A stretch of 64,000 nt of DNA, taken from NCBI GenBank assembly GCA_963774195.1, contig CAVZDY010000001.1, forward strand, positions 1,364,001 through 1,428,000, in the 5' to 3' direction. Position 1 is the stretch's first letter. Each line of letters begins with the position of its first letter. Below the pieces are notes generated by a model. That model saw only the letters and a program-made list of their open reading frames with translations, made no database searches and was not told the DNA's origin. Shown piece after piece: positions 8,321 through 17,300 of the stretch. This stretch comes from Roseiarcus sp963774195 (GTDB lineage Bacteria > Pseudomonadota > Alphaproteobacteria > Rhizobiales > Beijerinckiaceae). Made by a program: the position numbers and the translations under genes.

Positions 8321-9688
8321 ATGCTAGATTTTCCAGGGGAAACATCGCGGGCGTCCGGTCGCGCCAAGCCGCGGCTCGCGATCGTCAGCACCTTTGACGA
8401 CCTTTGCGGCATTGCCGGCTACACGCGGGCGCTCGCCAAGCAGATTGGCGAGCATTTCGACGTCGAGATTTTCGATCTCGACCAGTTTCTCATGCGTTCG
8501 ACCAATCGCAACGTGCGGGCGATCGCCGACCAGACGATCCTCGATTGGGCGCAGCGCCTGTCTGAGTTCGACGCTGTCAACATCCAGCTGGAGCACGGGA
8601 CGTTCGGCCGCAGTCGCCACGACATCCTGCGCCGGTTTCGGATCCTTGCAACGGCCGCGCCGGCGCTTTCGGTCACGTTTCACACCGTGCTGCCCGAGGG
8701 GTTCGCGTGGCGCGAAGTCTTCGGCGAACTGAGGAACGGCGAGGTGTTCGCCGTGCTCGACATCCTGGGCCGCAATCACGCGAACAAGACGCTCAACCGC
8801 GGCATCTACGGCTTGTTGCAACGCTTGCAGCGGGGAAAGCCGGTCAGCGTCATCGTTCACACGCGCCGCGAAATGCGGTTGATGAAATACGTCAACGGAT
8901 TCAAGGAGGTTTTCGAGCATCCGCTGGCGTTCCTCGGGCGCGAGGACGCGCAACGGATTCGCGAGGAGGCGAAGCGCAGCGAGATGCCGGGCCTCGCCGC
9001 TCTGCCACCCGACGCCAAAGTGATCGGGGTGTTCGGCTTTCTCAACGAGTACAAAGGGTTCGACACCGCGATCAAGGCGCTGCACCTGCTGCCCGCCAAC
9101 TACCATCTGGCGCTGTTCGGTGGACTGCATCCCAACGAGATCAAGAAGGGCGCGCCCGTCAACGACTATGTCCGGCGCCTCATGGACGAGACCTACGCGG
9201 ACCGGTCGGTGTTCGACACGCTCCCAGGCCCGGACATTTCAATGTCGATCGCGACGGATCAGATCGACCGCCTGTACAATCACCCCAAGAACATCGGTTC
9301 GCGCGTGCACTTCATGGGAACGCAGACGGACGACGGCCTCGCGCGCGGGATGGCCGTGTGCGACGTCGTGGTGCTGCCGTATCGCGAGATCGGCCAGACG
9401 TCGTCCGGGCCGATGAGCATCGCGCTGGAAATGGGCGCCCGCGTTCTCGCCTCGCGCACCCACGCGTTCCTGCAATACGCGCGCTATCATCCCGATGCGA
9501 TCGAGTTCTTCGAAATCGGCAACCATCTCGAACTCGCGGAACGCATCCGCTCATTGCGGCCGGCGGCGGCGCCCGAGCTCCAGTACGACGCCGCGACCAA
9601 TGCCGCCGTCTACGTCGCGGCGAACACGCGCCAGTCCTCGCAGGGGGAAACCTCGGACCCCGACGCGGCATTGATCCGCGGCGTTTGA
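8321..9688 (+). CDS. Glycosyltransferase, GT4-like
   Basis: 455 residues. The start at 8321 follows a GGACGAG ribosome-binding site; the frame stays open upstream but that part does not look protein-coding. The N-terminus LAIVSTFDDLCGIAGYTRAL is a typical GT-B Rossmann start with a GIAGY glycine loop. The C-terminal half has FGFLNEYKGFDTAIKAL, VHFMGTQTDDGLARGM and VLPYREIGQTSSGP, the donor-binding region. It acts in the cytoplasm, probably adding a sugar to the surface polymer. It follows the CDP-alcohol transferase by 58 bp and may share its transcript. The specificity is unknown. Confidence 0.82.
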   Translation: MLDFPGETSRASGRAKPRLAIVSTFDDLCGIAGYTRALAKQIGEHFDVEIFDLDQFLMRSTNRNVRAIADQTILDWAQRLSEFDAVNIQLEHGTFGRSRHDILRRFRILATAAPALSVTFHTVLPEGFAWREVFGELRNGEVFAVLDILGRNHANKTLNRGIYGLLQRLQRGKPVSVIVHTRREMRLMKYVNGFKEVFEHPLAFLGREDAQRIREEAKRSEMPGLAALPPDAKVIGVFGFLNEYKGFDTAIKALHLLPANYHLALFGGLHPNEIKKGAPVNDYVRRLMDETYADRSVFDTLPGPDISMSIATDQIDRLYNHPKNIGSRVHFMGTQTDDGLARGMAVCDVVVLPYREIGQTSSGPMSIALEMGARVLASRTHAFLQYARYHPDAIEFFEIGNHLELAERIRSLRPAAAPELQYDAATNAAVYVAANTRQSSQGETSDPDAALIRGV

Positions 9689-9858
9689 GAGCGCGCGGCT
9701 TCGCATCGCGTTAGATCCGCAAGCCCGGCCGCGGCCTGGGAGCGCAGTCCGCGTGGCGCAACATATCGTGATCGCGACGTGGGAAAAGTCGGCGTCACGG
9801 GCCTTTCGTCGCGGATCGCGTCATATCCATACGATATCAACGCGTTCTCCCCGCCCGT

Positions 9859-9873
9859 CGTTCGTATCGAACG
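9859..9873. promoter_or_regulatory. 15-bp palindrome upstream of the heptosyltransferase gene
   Basis: CGTTCG-TAT-CGAACG is a perfect inverted repeat about 100 bp upstream of the next gene. The region after it (9895-9960) is AT-rich with TATAAAAT-like and TTTTTAT stretches suited to a promoter. The TTCGTAT core is shared with the repeat at 7086-7099. It may be an operator for a regulator of the surface locus. Confidence 0.35.
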
Positions 9874-9971
9874 TCGTCAGGGCGTATGTTATCCATTGGA
9901 CGTCATAAATGCGTTATAAAATCACCCTAACGCAACGGTAATTTTTATGTGCCTTAGCGTTGGTTGGGTTG

Positions 9972-11384
9972 ATGGACAATGTTCCGGCTCTTGGCGACCT
10001 TCTCGCCAATGTCGAAAACGACGGCGTTGCTACGGATGCGATTGTCGCAGCCGGCGATGGCGTTGGCCGCGACGGCTCCAACGACGCCTCGCTGACCCGC
10101 GCGCCGGCTGAGGGGGCCAGCGCCGCGCTTGAGCCGACTTCGACGACGTCGGCGCCGGCCGCAGTCAAGGGAGCCTATCCGCCGCCCACGAGCCAGCCGA
10201 CGCAGGTCGGACCCGAAGGCATCGCCTTCGACTTCAATCAGGGCTGCCGTGTCCTTCTGCCGCCACGCGAGCAAGGAGCCTGGCGCGCGCGCCTCAGCGA
10301 TCTCGACACAGGCAACGTCCTGTTCGAGACGGAAAACAAAGGCGCGCTCATCCGCTCTTCCAAGCGTTGGTTCGTCCGCTTCTCGATCGAGGTGTGGTCG
10401 ATCGACGAGGGGCAGGCCGAGCCGCGCCTCGTGCTCCGTCACGAATACGACGCTTCGGATCGCGACGTGCTGATCCAGTTCCCTGTGGGCACGCTCGGGG
10501 ATTCGATCGCTTGGTTCTCCTATGCGGCCCGGTTCGGCGAGCGCCATCCAGGCTGTCGCGTCACCTGCGCGGTGGCGGCGCATATCATACCGCTCTTCAA
10601 GGACTCCTATCCCGAGATACGCTTCGTCACTCCCGAGGAGGTCGTGGCGACAAAGCTCGCCGAAAGCGCTTACGCCACCTATTCGCTTGGGCTCTTTTTC
10701 ACCGACGAGGCTTCCGAGGCTCAGCCGACGGATTTTCGTTTTGTCGGCCTGCATCGCACGGCGGCCTATATTCTAGGCGTCGATCTCGAGGAGGAGGCGC
10801 CGCGTCTCGCGCTGCCGGACGACAGTCGGCCGATCGACGAGCCCTATGCAGTGATCGCCGTCCAGGCGACCAGCGGCGCCAAATATTGGAACAATCCGCA
10901 CGGCTGGCGCGAAGTGGTCGCCTTCCTGAAGGCGCGCGGCTACCGGGTCATTTGCATCGATCAGAAGCCGGCGCATGGCCACGGTCTGATGTGGACGCAG
11001 ATTCCGCACGGCGTCGAGGACGAGACCGGCGACAAGCCGCTTGTCGAGCGGGCGCGCTATCTCAAACACGCATCGCTGTTCGTCGGCTTGTCGAGTGGCC
11101 TCGCATGGCTCGCCTGGGCCGCTCGATGCCCGACGGTGCTGATCTCGGGCTTCACGCATCCGACCAACGAGTTCACCAATCCTTACCGCGTGATCAACTG
11201 GCACACCTGCAATTCGTGCTGGAACGATCCGAAGTTCAACTTCGACCACAAGGACTTCCTCTGGTGCCCGCGCCACGCGGGCACGCCGCGGCAGTTCGAG
11301 TGCACGCGACTGATCACCGCAGCCCACGTGAAGCGCGTGATCGAGACCATTCCGGGTTTTGGCGCGCACGCCGCGCCGACATGA
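9972..11384 (+). CDS. Aah/TibC-type O-heptosyltransferase for strand-loop-strand proteins
   Basis: 470 residues from the ATG at 9972; a TTG four codons earlier is possible. The GT9-like C-terminal region has YAVIAVQATSGAKYWNNP, SLFVGLSSGLAWLAWAA and VLISGFTHPTNEFTNPYRV. It ends in CNSC (Cys413, Cys416) followed by Cys432 and Cys444, matching the four-Cys iron finger of TibC. The first three spacings, CxxC-x15-C, are the same. The family adds heptose from ADP-heptose to Ser/Thr of SLS-repeat proteins in the cytoplasm before secretion. It lies 47 bp upstream of a giant SLS-repeat gene, so enzyme and substrate are side by side. The N-terminal 70 residues are low-complexity Ala/Pro/Thr. Confidence 0.87.
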   Translation: MDNVPALGDLLANVENDGVATDAIVAAGDGVGRDGSNDASLTRAPAEGASAALEPTSTTSAPAAVKGAYPPPTSQPTQVGPEGIAFDFNQGCRVLLPPREQGAWRARLSDLDTGNVLFETENKGALIRSSKRWFVRFSIEVWSIDEGQAEPRLVLRHEYDASDRDVLIQFPVGTLGDSIAWFSYAARFGERHPGCRVTCAVAAHIIPLFKDSYPEIRFVTPEEVVATKLAESAYATYSLGLFFTDEASEAQPTDFRFVGLHRTAAYILGVDLEEEAPRLALPDDSRPIDEPYAVIAVQATSGAKYWNNPHGWREVVAFLKARGYRVICIDQKPAHGHGLMWTQIPHGVEDETGDKPLVERARYLKHASLFVGLSSGLAWLAWAARCPTVLISGFTHPTNEFTNPYRVINWHTCNSCWNDPKFNFDHKDFLWCPRHAGTPRQFECTRLITAAHVKRVIETIPGFGAHAAPT

Positions 11385-11431
11385 ATTTCATCGAACAATC
11401 CAAATTTTGTTGATTTCGGGAGTGAATTGAG

Positions 11432-14314
11432 ATGACCACCAGCTCCACTGTTACCTCCGGCCAAACTTCGACCGGATTGTCGGTCGTCTCCGGCGAGACA
11501 CTGATCGTCACTTCGGGCGGCGCGATCGTCTCCACGACCGTGAGCAGTGGCGGCAGCGCGACAATCAGCAGCGGCGGCGTCAATTCGGCGACGACCGTTT
11601 CGGCCGGCGGCGCCGAAAGCGTTCTCATCGGCGGCTCGGCCAGTGGAGACCAGATTTACGGCACGCTCGACGTCGTCAGCTCCGTAGCCGCCGTGAGCAA
11701 CGAGACGGTGTACTCGGGCGGCCTTCTCAATATCAGCAAAAGCGCGACGGTCTCCAATACGACGCTGAGCGGCGGCGCGACGATCGACCTTCTGACGGGA
11801 GCTGCGACGCTTGCCGGCACGCTGACCTTCGCCGGGACCAGCAACACGCTCGAGGTCACCTCGGTCGCCACCTCGGCCGGAACGGAGGGCGACGTCGCGG
11901 CGATTACCGGATTCACGTCGACCGACGTGATCGACCTGAAGGCGATCAGCGCGACCGGCGCGACGTTCACCTACGCCGCGAGTGGCGGCAATGAAATTGT
12001 CACCGTCAGCGGCACGAGCACGAGTAGCGGCGGCGGCGCCGTCACCGACGAGTTTGTGTTCGCCGGCACGGCCATCTCCGGCAACCTCTCCCTCAGCTCG
12101 GATGCGAGCGGCGACGCGGAGCTCGTCTATAGCGCCACGGTGTCGAGCGGCGGCGCGTCGTCGAGCGGCCTCATAACGTCGGTGACTTCCGCTACCGCGT
12201 CGGGCGCGTTTACGGTGACCTCGGGCAATACCCTGCTCGTCGTGAGCGGCGGCAGCGTCTCCGCGGCGACCGTCGACGCCGGCGGCTCGCTCGTCGTCAA
12301 CGGCGGCGCCGATGCCGTGGCTGTCATTTCCGCGGGCGGCTCCGAAACCGTGTCGGCGGGAACCGCGGCTTCGGACCAGATTTTCGGCGTCGCCACAGTC
12401 AGCGGCGGCGCGGTGTCCAGCGAGACGGTCGAGAGCGGCGGCCTGCTCGTCGTCAGCGCCGGGGTCGATTCCGCGACGACCATCCTGGCGGGCGGCAATG
12501 AAACCATGCTCGCTTCGGCGACCGGCGACCAGATCTACGGCACGCAGTTGGTGAGCGCCGGGACCGCAGTCGTCACCGACGAGACCGTCTATGCGGGCGG
12601 CAATCTGAATCTCTTCCTGAAAAATGCTGTCGCCGTGGGAACGGTTGTGTCGAGCGGCGGTTCGCTCAACATCAACGGAAACGCCTACGCGAGCAACACG
12701 GTGCTGAGCGGCGGCGGCCTGCTCGACCTCGAGTCGCCGAAGGCCGTGGTGACCGGCACGCTGACCTTCGCAGGCGGCGGCAATACGCTCGAGTTCGCCG
12801 CTACCACGAGCGCCGGCTATGGCGTGTCGGCGACGATTGACGGCTTTTCTTCGTCCGACAAGATCGACATGACGTCGTCGGCGTTCACCGCCTCTGCCCT
12901 GACGCTCACGCAGACCGTTAGCGGTGGCAACACCGTCGCCGTTGTGTCGAGCGGCGCTACCTCTGTCGAGACCTTCGTGTTCTCTGGAGCGACTCTCTCC
13001 GGGAATTTGACCCTCGTGTCGGACGGCTCGGGCGGCGAGGATCTGGAAATCGGATCTTCGACGTCGTCGAGCAGCGGTACGACCTCGTCGACGGGTTCCA
13101 CGACTTCGGTGACGACTTCCACCCTGTCGGGCGCCTACACTGAGACCTCCGGCAACACGCTCCTTGTCCTCAACGGCGGCAGCGTCTCCGCTGCGACCAT
13201 CGACAGCGGCGGCACGCTCCTCGTTAACGGCGGCGTTGATGCTTCGGCGGTCGTTTCCGTCGGCGGAGTCGAGGATGTTCTCACCGGCTCGGCGAGCGGC
13301 GATCTCATCTACGGCACGATTTCGACCTCGAGCGGCGGCGCTGGCGTGTTCGCCAACGAGACCGTCGAGAGCGGCGGCGCGTTCAACCTGCTGAACGGCA
13401 ATTCGGCGAACAACACGACGGTGCTGAGCGGCGGACTATTCTTCCTCAGCGGCGCCAATGGCGCCGTGACGAACACCGTGCTCAGCGGCGGCGGCACGCT
13501 CGAACTGGATTCGCCGAAGGCGAACATTTCCGGGACACTGACGTTCGAGGGCGGCGGCAATACGCTCGATATCGCTACTGTCGTCACGACGAGCTCCGGC
13601 GGCTATGGTGATCAGGCGGTGATTTCTGGCTTCTCCAGCACCGACAATATCAATGTGACGGCTTTCGGCGCCGGCGCGACGCTCTCCTTTGCTTCGAGCG
13701 GCGCCAATGAAGACGTGACGATAACCGGCCTCGGTGGAACAGAGACCTTCATTTTCGCCGGCACGACGACCTATACCAGCAGCACGCTTGGCGTCGTGTC
13801 CTCCGGTAGCGCAACGTATATCGAATACAGCGCCAGCGGCGGCTTCACCTCGTCGACCACCTCCACGACCTCGGTGACGACATCCACCTCCTCAGGCGCA
13901 TACACGGTGAGCTCTGGCGACACGCTGCTCGTTGCGAGTGGCGGCAGCGTCTCCGCCGCGACCATCGACAGTGGCGGCTTGCTCATCGTCAACGGCGGCG
14001 TCGAGGCTTCGGCGACCATTTCCGCCGGCGGCGTCGAGGAGGTTCTCACGGGTTCGGCGAGCGAAGATCTCATCTACGGCTCCGTGACGACCTCGAGCGG
14101 CGGCGCAGGCGTGTTCGCCAACGAGACAGTCGAGAGCGGCGGCGAGTTCATCGTGGCGAACGGCAACTCGGCAGCCGGCACGACGGTGTTGACTGGCGGC
14201 CTGCTCCTGATCAGCGGCAATAATGGCGCCGTGACGGCCACCGTGCTGAGCGGCGGCGGCACGCTCGAACTCGAACTCGCCGAAGGCCAATATTTCCGGC
14301 ACGCTGACATTTGA
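11432..14314 (+). CDS. Giant strand-loop-strand repeat surface protein, N-terminal part (cut by frameshift)
   Basis: 960 residues before a premature stop. The start follows GGGAG. There is no signal peptide. The sequence is almost all Gly/Ser/Thr/Ala/Val in AIDA-type SLS repeats (GGSVSAATIDSGG, VESGG, VLSGG, TLTFEGGGNTLD). It is arranged as four long blocks of about 245-310 residues starting near 11432, 12170, 13098 and 13869, most of which open with TSVTTST-like linkers. SLS repeats form a beta-helix and are the known substrates of Aah/TibC heptosyltransferases, such as the one just upstream. After 14275 the frame is lost: the expected LELDSPKA continues one base out of frame. The true protein continues in the next entry. 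Confidence 0.8.
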   Translation: MTTSSTVTSGQTSTGLSVVSGETLIVTSGGAIVSTTVSSGGSATISSGGVNSATTVSAGGAESVLIGGSASGDQIYGTLDVVSSVAAVSNETVYSGGLLNISKSATVSNTTLSGGATIDLLTGAATLAGTLTFAGTSNTLEVTSVATSAGTEGDVAAITGFTSTDVIDLKAISATGATFTYAASGGNEIVTVSGTSTSSGGGAVTDEFVFAGTAISGNLSLSSDASGDAELVYSATVSSGGASSSGLITSVTSATASGAFTVTSGNTLLVVSGGSVSAATVDAGGSLVVNGGADAVAVISAGGSETVSAGTAASDQIFGVATVSGGAVSSETVESGGLLVVSAGVDSATTILAGGNETMLASATGDQIYGTQLVSAGTAVVTDETVYAGGNLNLFLKNAVAVGTVVSSGGSLNINGNAYASNTVLSGGGLLDLESPKAVVTGTLTFAGGGNTLEFAATTSAGYGVSATIDGFSSSDKIDMTSSAFTASALTLTQTVSGGNTVAVVSSGATSVETFVFSGATLSGNLTLVSDGSGGEDLEIGSSTSSSSGTTSSTGSTTSVTTSTLSGAYTETSGNTLLVLNGGSVSAATIDSGGTLLVNGGVDASAVVSVGGVEDVLTGSASGDLIYGTISTSSGGAGVFANETVESGGAFNLLNGNSANNTTVLSGGLFFLSGANGAVTNTVLSGGGTLELDSPKANISGTLTFEGGGNTLDIATVVTTSSGGYGDQAVISGFSSTDNINVTAFGAGATLSFASSGANEDVTITGLGGTETFIFAGTTTYTSSTLGVVSSGSATYIEYSASGGFTSSTTSTTSVTTSTSSGAYTVSSGDTLLVASGGSVSAATIDSGGLLIVNGGVEASATISAGGVEEVLTGSASEDLIYGSVTTSSGGAGVFANETVESGGEFIVANGNSAAGTTVLTGGLLLISGNNGAVTATVLSGGGTLELELAEGQYFRHADI
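14261..14280 (+). other. Probable one-base insertion breaking the SLS repeat gene
   Basis: Earlier repeat copies read as L-E-L-D-S-P-K or L-D-L-E-S-P-K. Here CTCGAACTCGAACTCG contains one extra C near 14276. Removing it restores SPKANISGTLTFEGGGNTLDI directly into the downstream frame with no stop. The 6-bp unit CTCGAA is repeated, but slippage by whole units would not change the frame. Confidence 0.75.
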
Positions 14315-14342
14315 AGGCGGTGGCAATACGCTGGACATTGCG

Positions 14343-17300
14343 GTGGTGGGCGACGCGGGCGAGGGCGATCTGGCGGTGATCTCCGGCTTCTCCGCCACCG
14401 ACAAAATCAATGTGACCGCGTTCGGCGCCAATGCGGCGCTTTCCTTCGCCACGAGCGGCGGCGACGAAGTGGTGACGGTCAGCGGCAGCGGCGGTTCGGA
14501 GACTCTTATTTTCGCCGGCACCTCCACTTACACTGCCTCGACGCTAGACGTCGTGACGAGCGGCGCTGACGAATATGTCGAATACAACGCCAGCGGCTGG
14601 CCCACCGTCACGACTTCGGTGACGACCTCGACCGCCTCGGGCGCCTATACCGAGACCGCCCACGACGCGCTCCTGGTGCTGAGCGGCGGCAGCGTCTCCG
14701 CGGCGACGATCGACAATGGCGGCGCTCTCGTCGTCGACGGCGGCGCTGACTTCGCGGCGACGATCTCGCTGGGCGGCTTGGAGACGATCTCGGCCGGCAC
14801 GGCGAGCGGCGATGCGATCTATGGCTCGGCGTTCGTTAGCGGCGGCTTGGTCAGCAACGAAACCGTGCTGGGTGGCGGGGCGCTCGACATCGGCGCCGGC
14901 GCCTCGGTGGATGACGCGACGCTGAGCGGCGGCGGCGTCCTCGATTTGACCTCGCCGACGGCGACCATTTCGGGCTCGCTCGTCTTTTCCGGCGGCGGCA
15001 ACACGCTCGACGCGGGCGCAGTCGCCGCCGATGGGTCGGGCGATCTGGCCGTGATTTCGGGCTTCTCGTCGACCGACAAGATCGACGTGACGGGGATCAG
15101 CCCGACGAGCGCGACGCTCAGCTTCACCTCGAGCGGGGCGAACGAAGTCGTGACGGTTGGCGGGACGGGCGGCAGCGAATCCTTCGTGTTCTCCGACCCC
15201 TCTCAGTACAACGCCAGCACGATGGCGCTCGCTCCCGATGGCAACGGCGGCGTTGATCTGGTGCTCAAGAGCGCCCCGTCCATCACCTTCACCAGCCTCA
15301 ACAATTTGCAGACGAATCAAGCGACCTACGTGGTCAACGGCATGGTGACGGGGGACCCTGAAGCGATCGGATCGACGGTCTCGATCTACGAGGGGTCGAC
15401 GGTCGTCGGCGCCGGGACTGTCGGCGCCAACGGCTATTGGAGCGCCGATGTCACCTTCAGCAATGACGACGGCGCCAATACGCTGACGGCCAAGGACACC
15501 GACCTCATCGGCCAGACGGCTGTCACCAGCCAGTCGCAGACCTACAACGTCGATACGGCGGCCCCGGCCTTCACCGCCGGCAACCTGGTCATCAGCCTCT
15601 CGGGCGACAGCGACGGCAGCGGTGTCTACGGCGACAACCAGGCCTCGCCGATGACGCTGGAGCAGATCACGACCTCCGGGCAGATCGTCAGCCAGATGGT
15701 GATGCCGCAGGAAACGACGGTGAATGCGAACGGCGTCACCGAATATGCGATTTCCAGTGAATACGGCTCTTCGTCGGAGGGAACGCTGGAGCTTTCGGCC
15801 GACGGCCATTCGCTGGTCATCGCCGGCTATGGCGTGAATGCGGACACGTTCAACGAGGGCGGCGCCGCCGTCTACGGCACGGCCGCGCTGGCGCAGTCGA
15901 CCAGCGTCCAGGGCGGTCAGAATACCGCGGTGGCGCGCGTCATCGCCGACATCAACGCGGATGGCGTGGTCGATACGTCTACGGCGCTCTACAATGTGTT
16001 CAACGAGAACAACCCGCGCAGCGTCGCCACCGTCAACGGTTCTTCGTTCTACATCTCCGGCCAAGGCCTCAAGGGCGACACGACGCAGGGCGTTTTCTAC
16101 GCGCAGGACGGAGCCTCGAGCGCGACCAGCATCAATGACGCGACTGACACGCGCACCGTCGAGATTTACAACGGCCAAGTTTACGTCTCCGCCGACAGCA
16201 CACAGGGCGCCACCAACATCTCCGACTACGGGAGCATGCCGACGTCGGCGGCGACGCCGACCGTACTCGCGGGCATCGACGGATCCGTCACCCTGAATGG
16301 GACCAACGGGAATACCGTCAACGGCTCGACCGGGACCGTCTTTCTGAGCCCGGAGGATTACTTCTTCGCCAACGCCGATACACTCTACATCGCGGACGGC
16401 GGCGACCCGAAGAATGGCGGCGTCGGCGACGGCGGCTTGCAGAAGTGGGTGTTCAGCGGCGGGCAGTGGAACCTTGAATATACCCTTTCGACCGGCTTGA
16501 ACCTCATCAATAACGGCGCGGGCTCGTCGGCCACCGGCGATACGGGTCTGATCGGCCTGACCGGCCAAGTCGAAGCCAACGGCACGGTCGAACTTTACGC
16601 GACCACCGAGCCGCTGAACGACCTCGGCGTGACCTCGGTCGTTGCGATCGCGGACACGCTGAACTCGATGACGGGGGCCGGCGAGAGCTTCACGACCGTG
16701 ATGACGGCGTCTGCCGGGGAGAACATCCGCGGCATCGCCTTCGCGCCGGCGCCCTATACGCCGACGATCACGGGGACGGTGGCGGGCCAGACGTCCGTAT
16801 TCGGGGCGGCGGTCAAGCCGTTCTCGGGCGTGACGATCGACGATGAGAACGCCAATGCGGTCGACACGCTAACGATCACGATCAGCGGCGGCGGCGGCGT
16901 CCTCGCGGATGGCGCCGGCTTCGACGGCCTGACATCGAGCGGCGCGGGGGTCTACACGCTGTCGGGGACGGCAGCTGCGATCACCAGCGAGCTCGCCGCG
17001 CTGACCTTCACGCCGACCTCGGGGACCAGCACGTTCACGCTGAGCGATGTGAGCAGCGCCAACTCGACGACGCCGACGGTGGACTCGACAACGACCGTCA
17101 CCGACGCTCCGCCGAGCGGCGCCTACGCGGCGACGGCGGCCGTCGTCTCTGAGAACATCGACGCGCTGAACGCCGACAGCTCTCTGACGTCGATTACGCT
17201 AACCGATAGCGGCACGCCGACGCTGGCCCTGACGGCAGCACAGGCGCTCGACGATACGTCGGCGCTCGGCAAGATCACCAACGCGAGCTACGCGATCGCG

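Noticed and set aside
11432..15280. Regular repeats that could be mistaken for a CRISPR or satellite array
   Set aside because: The repeats keep a three-base coding pattern, vary at third positions and translate into SLS protein repeats.
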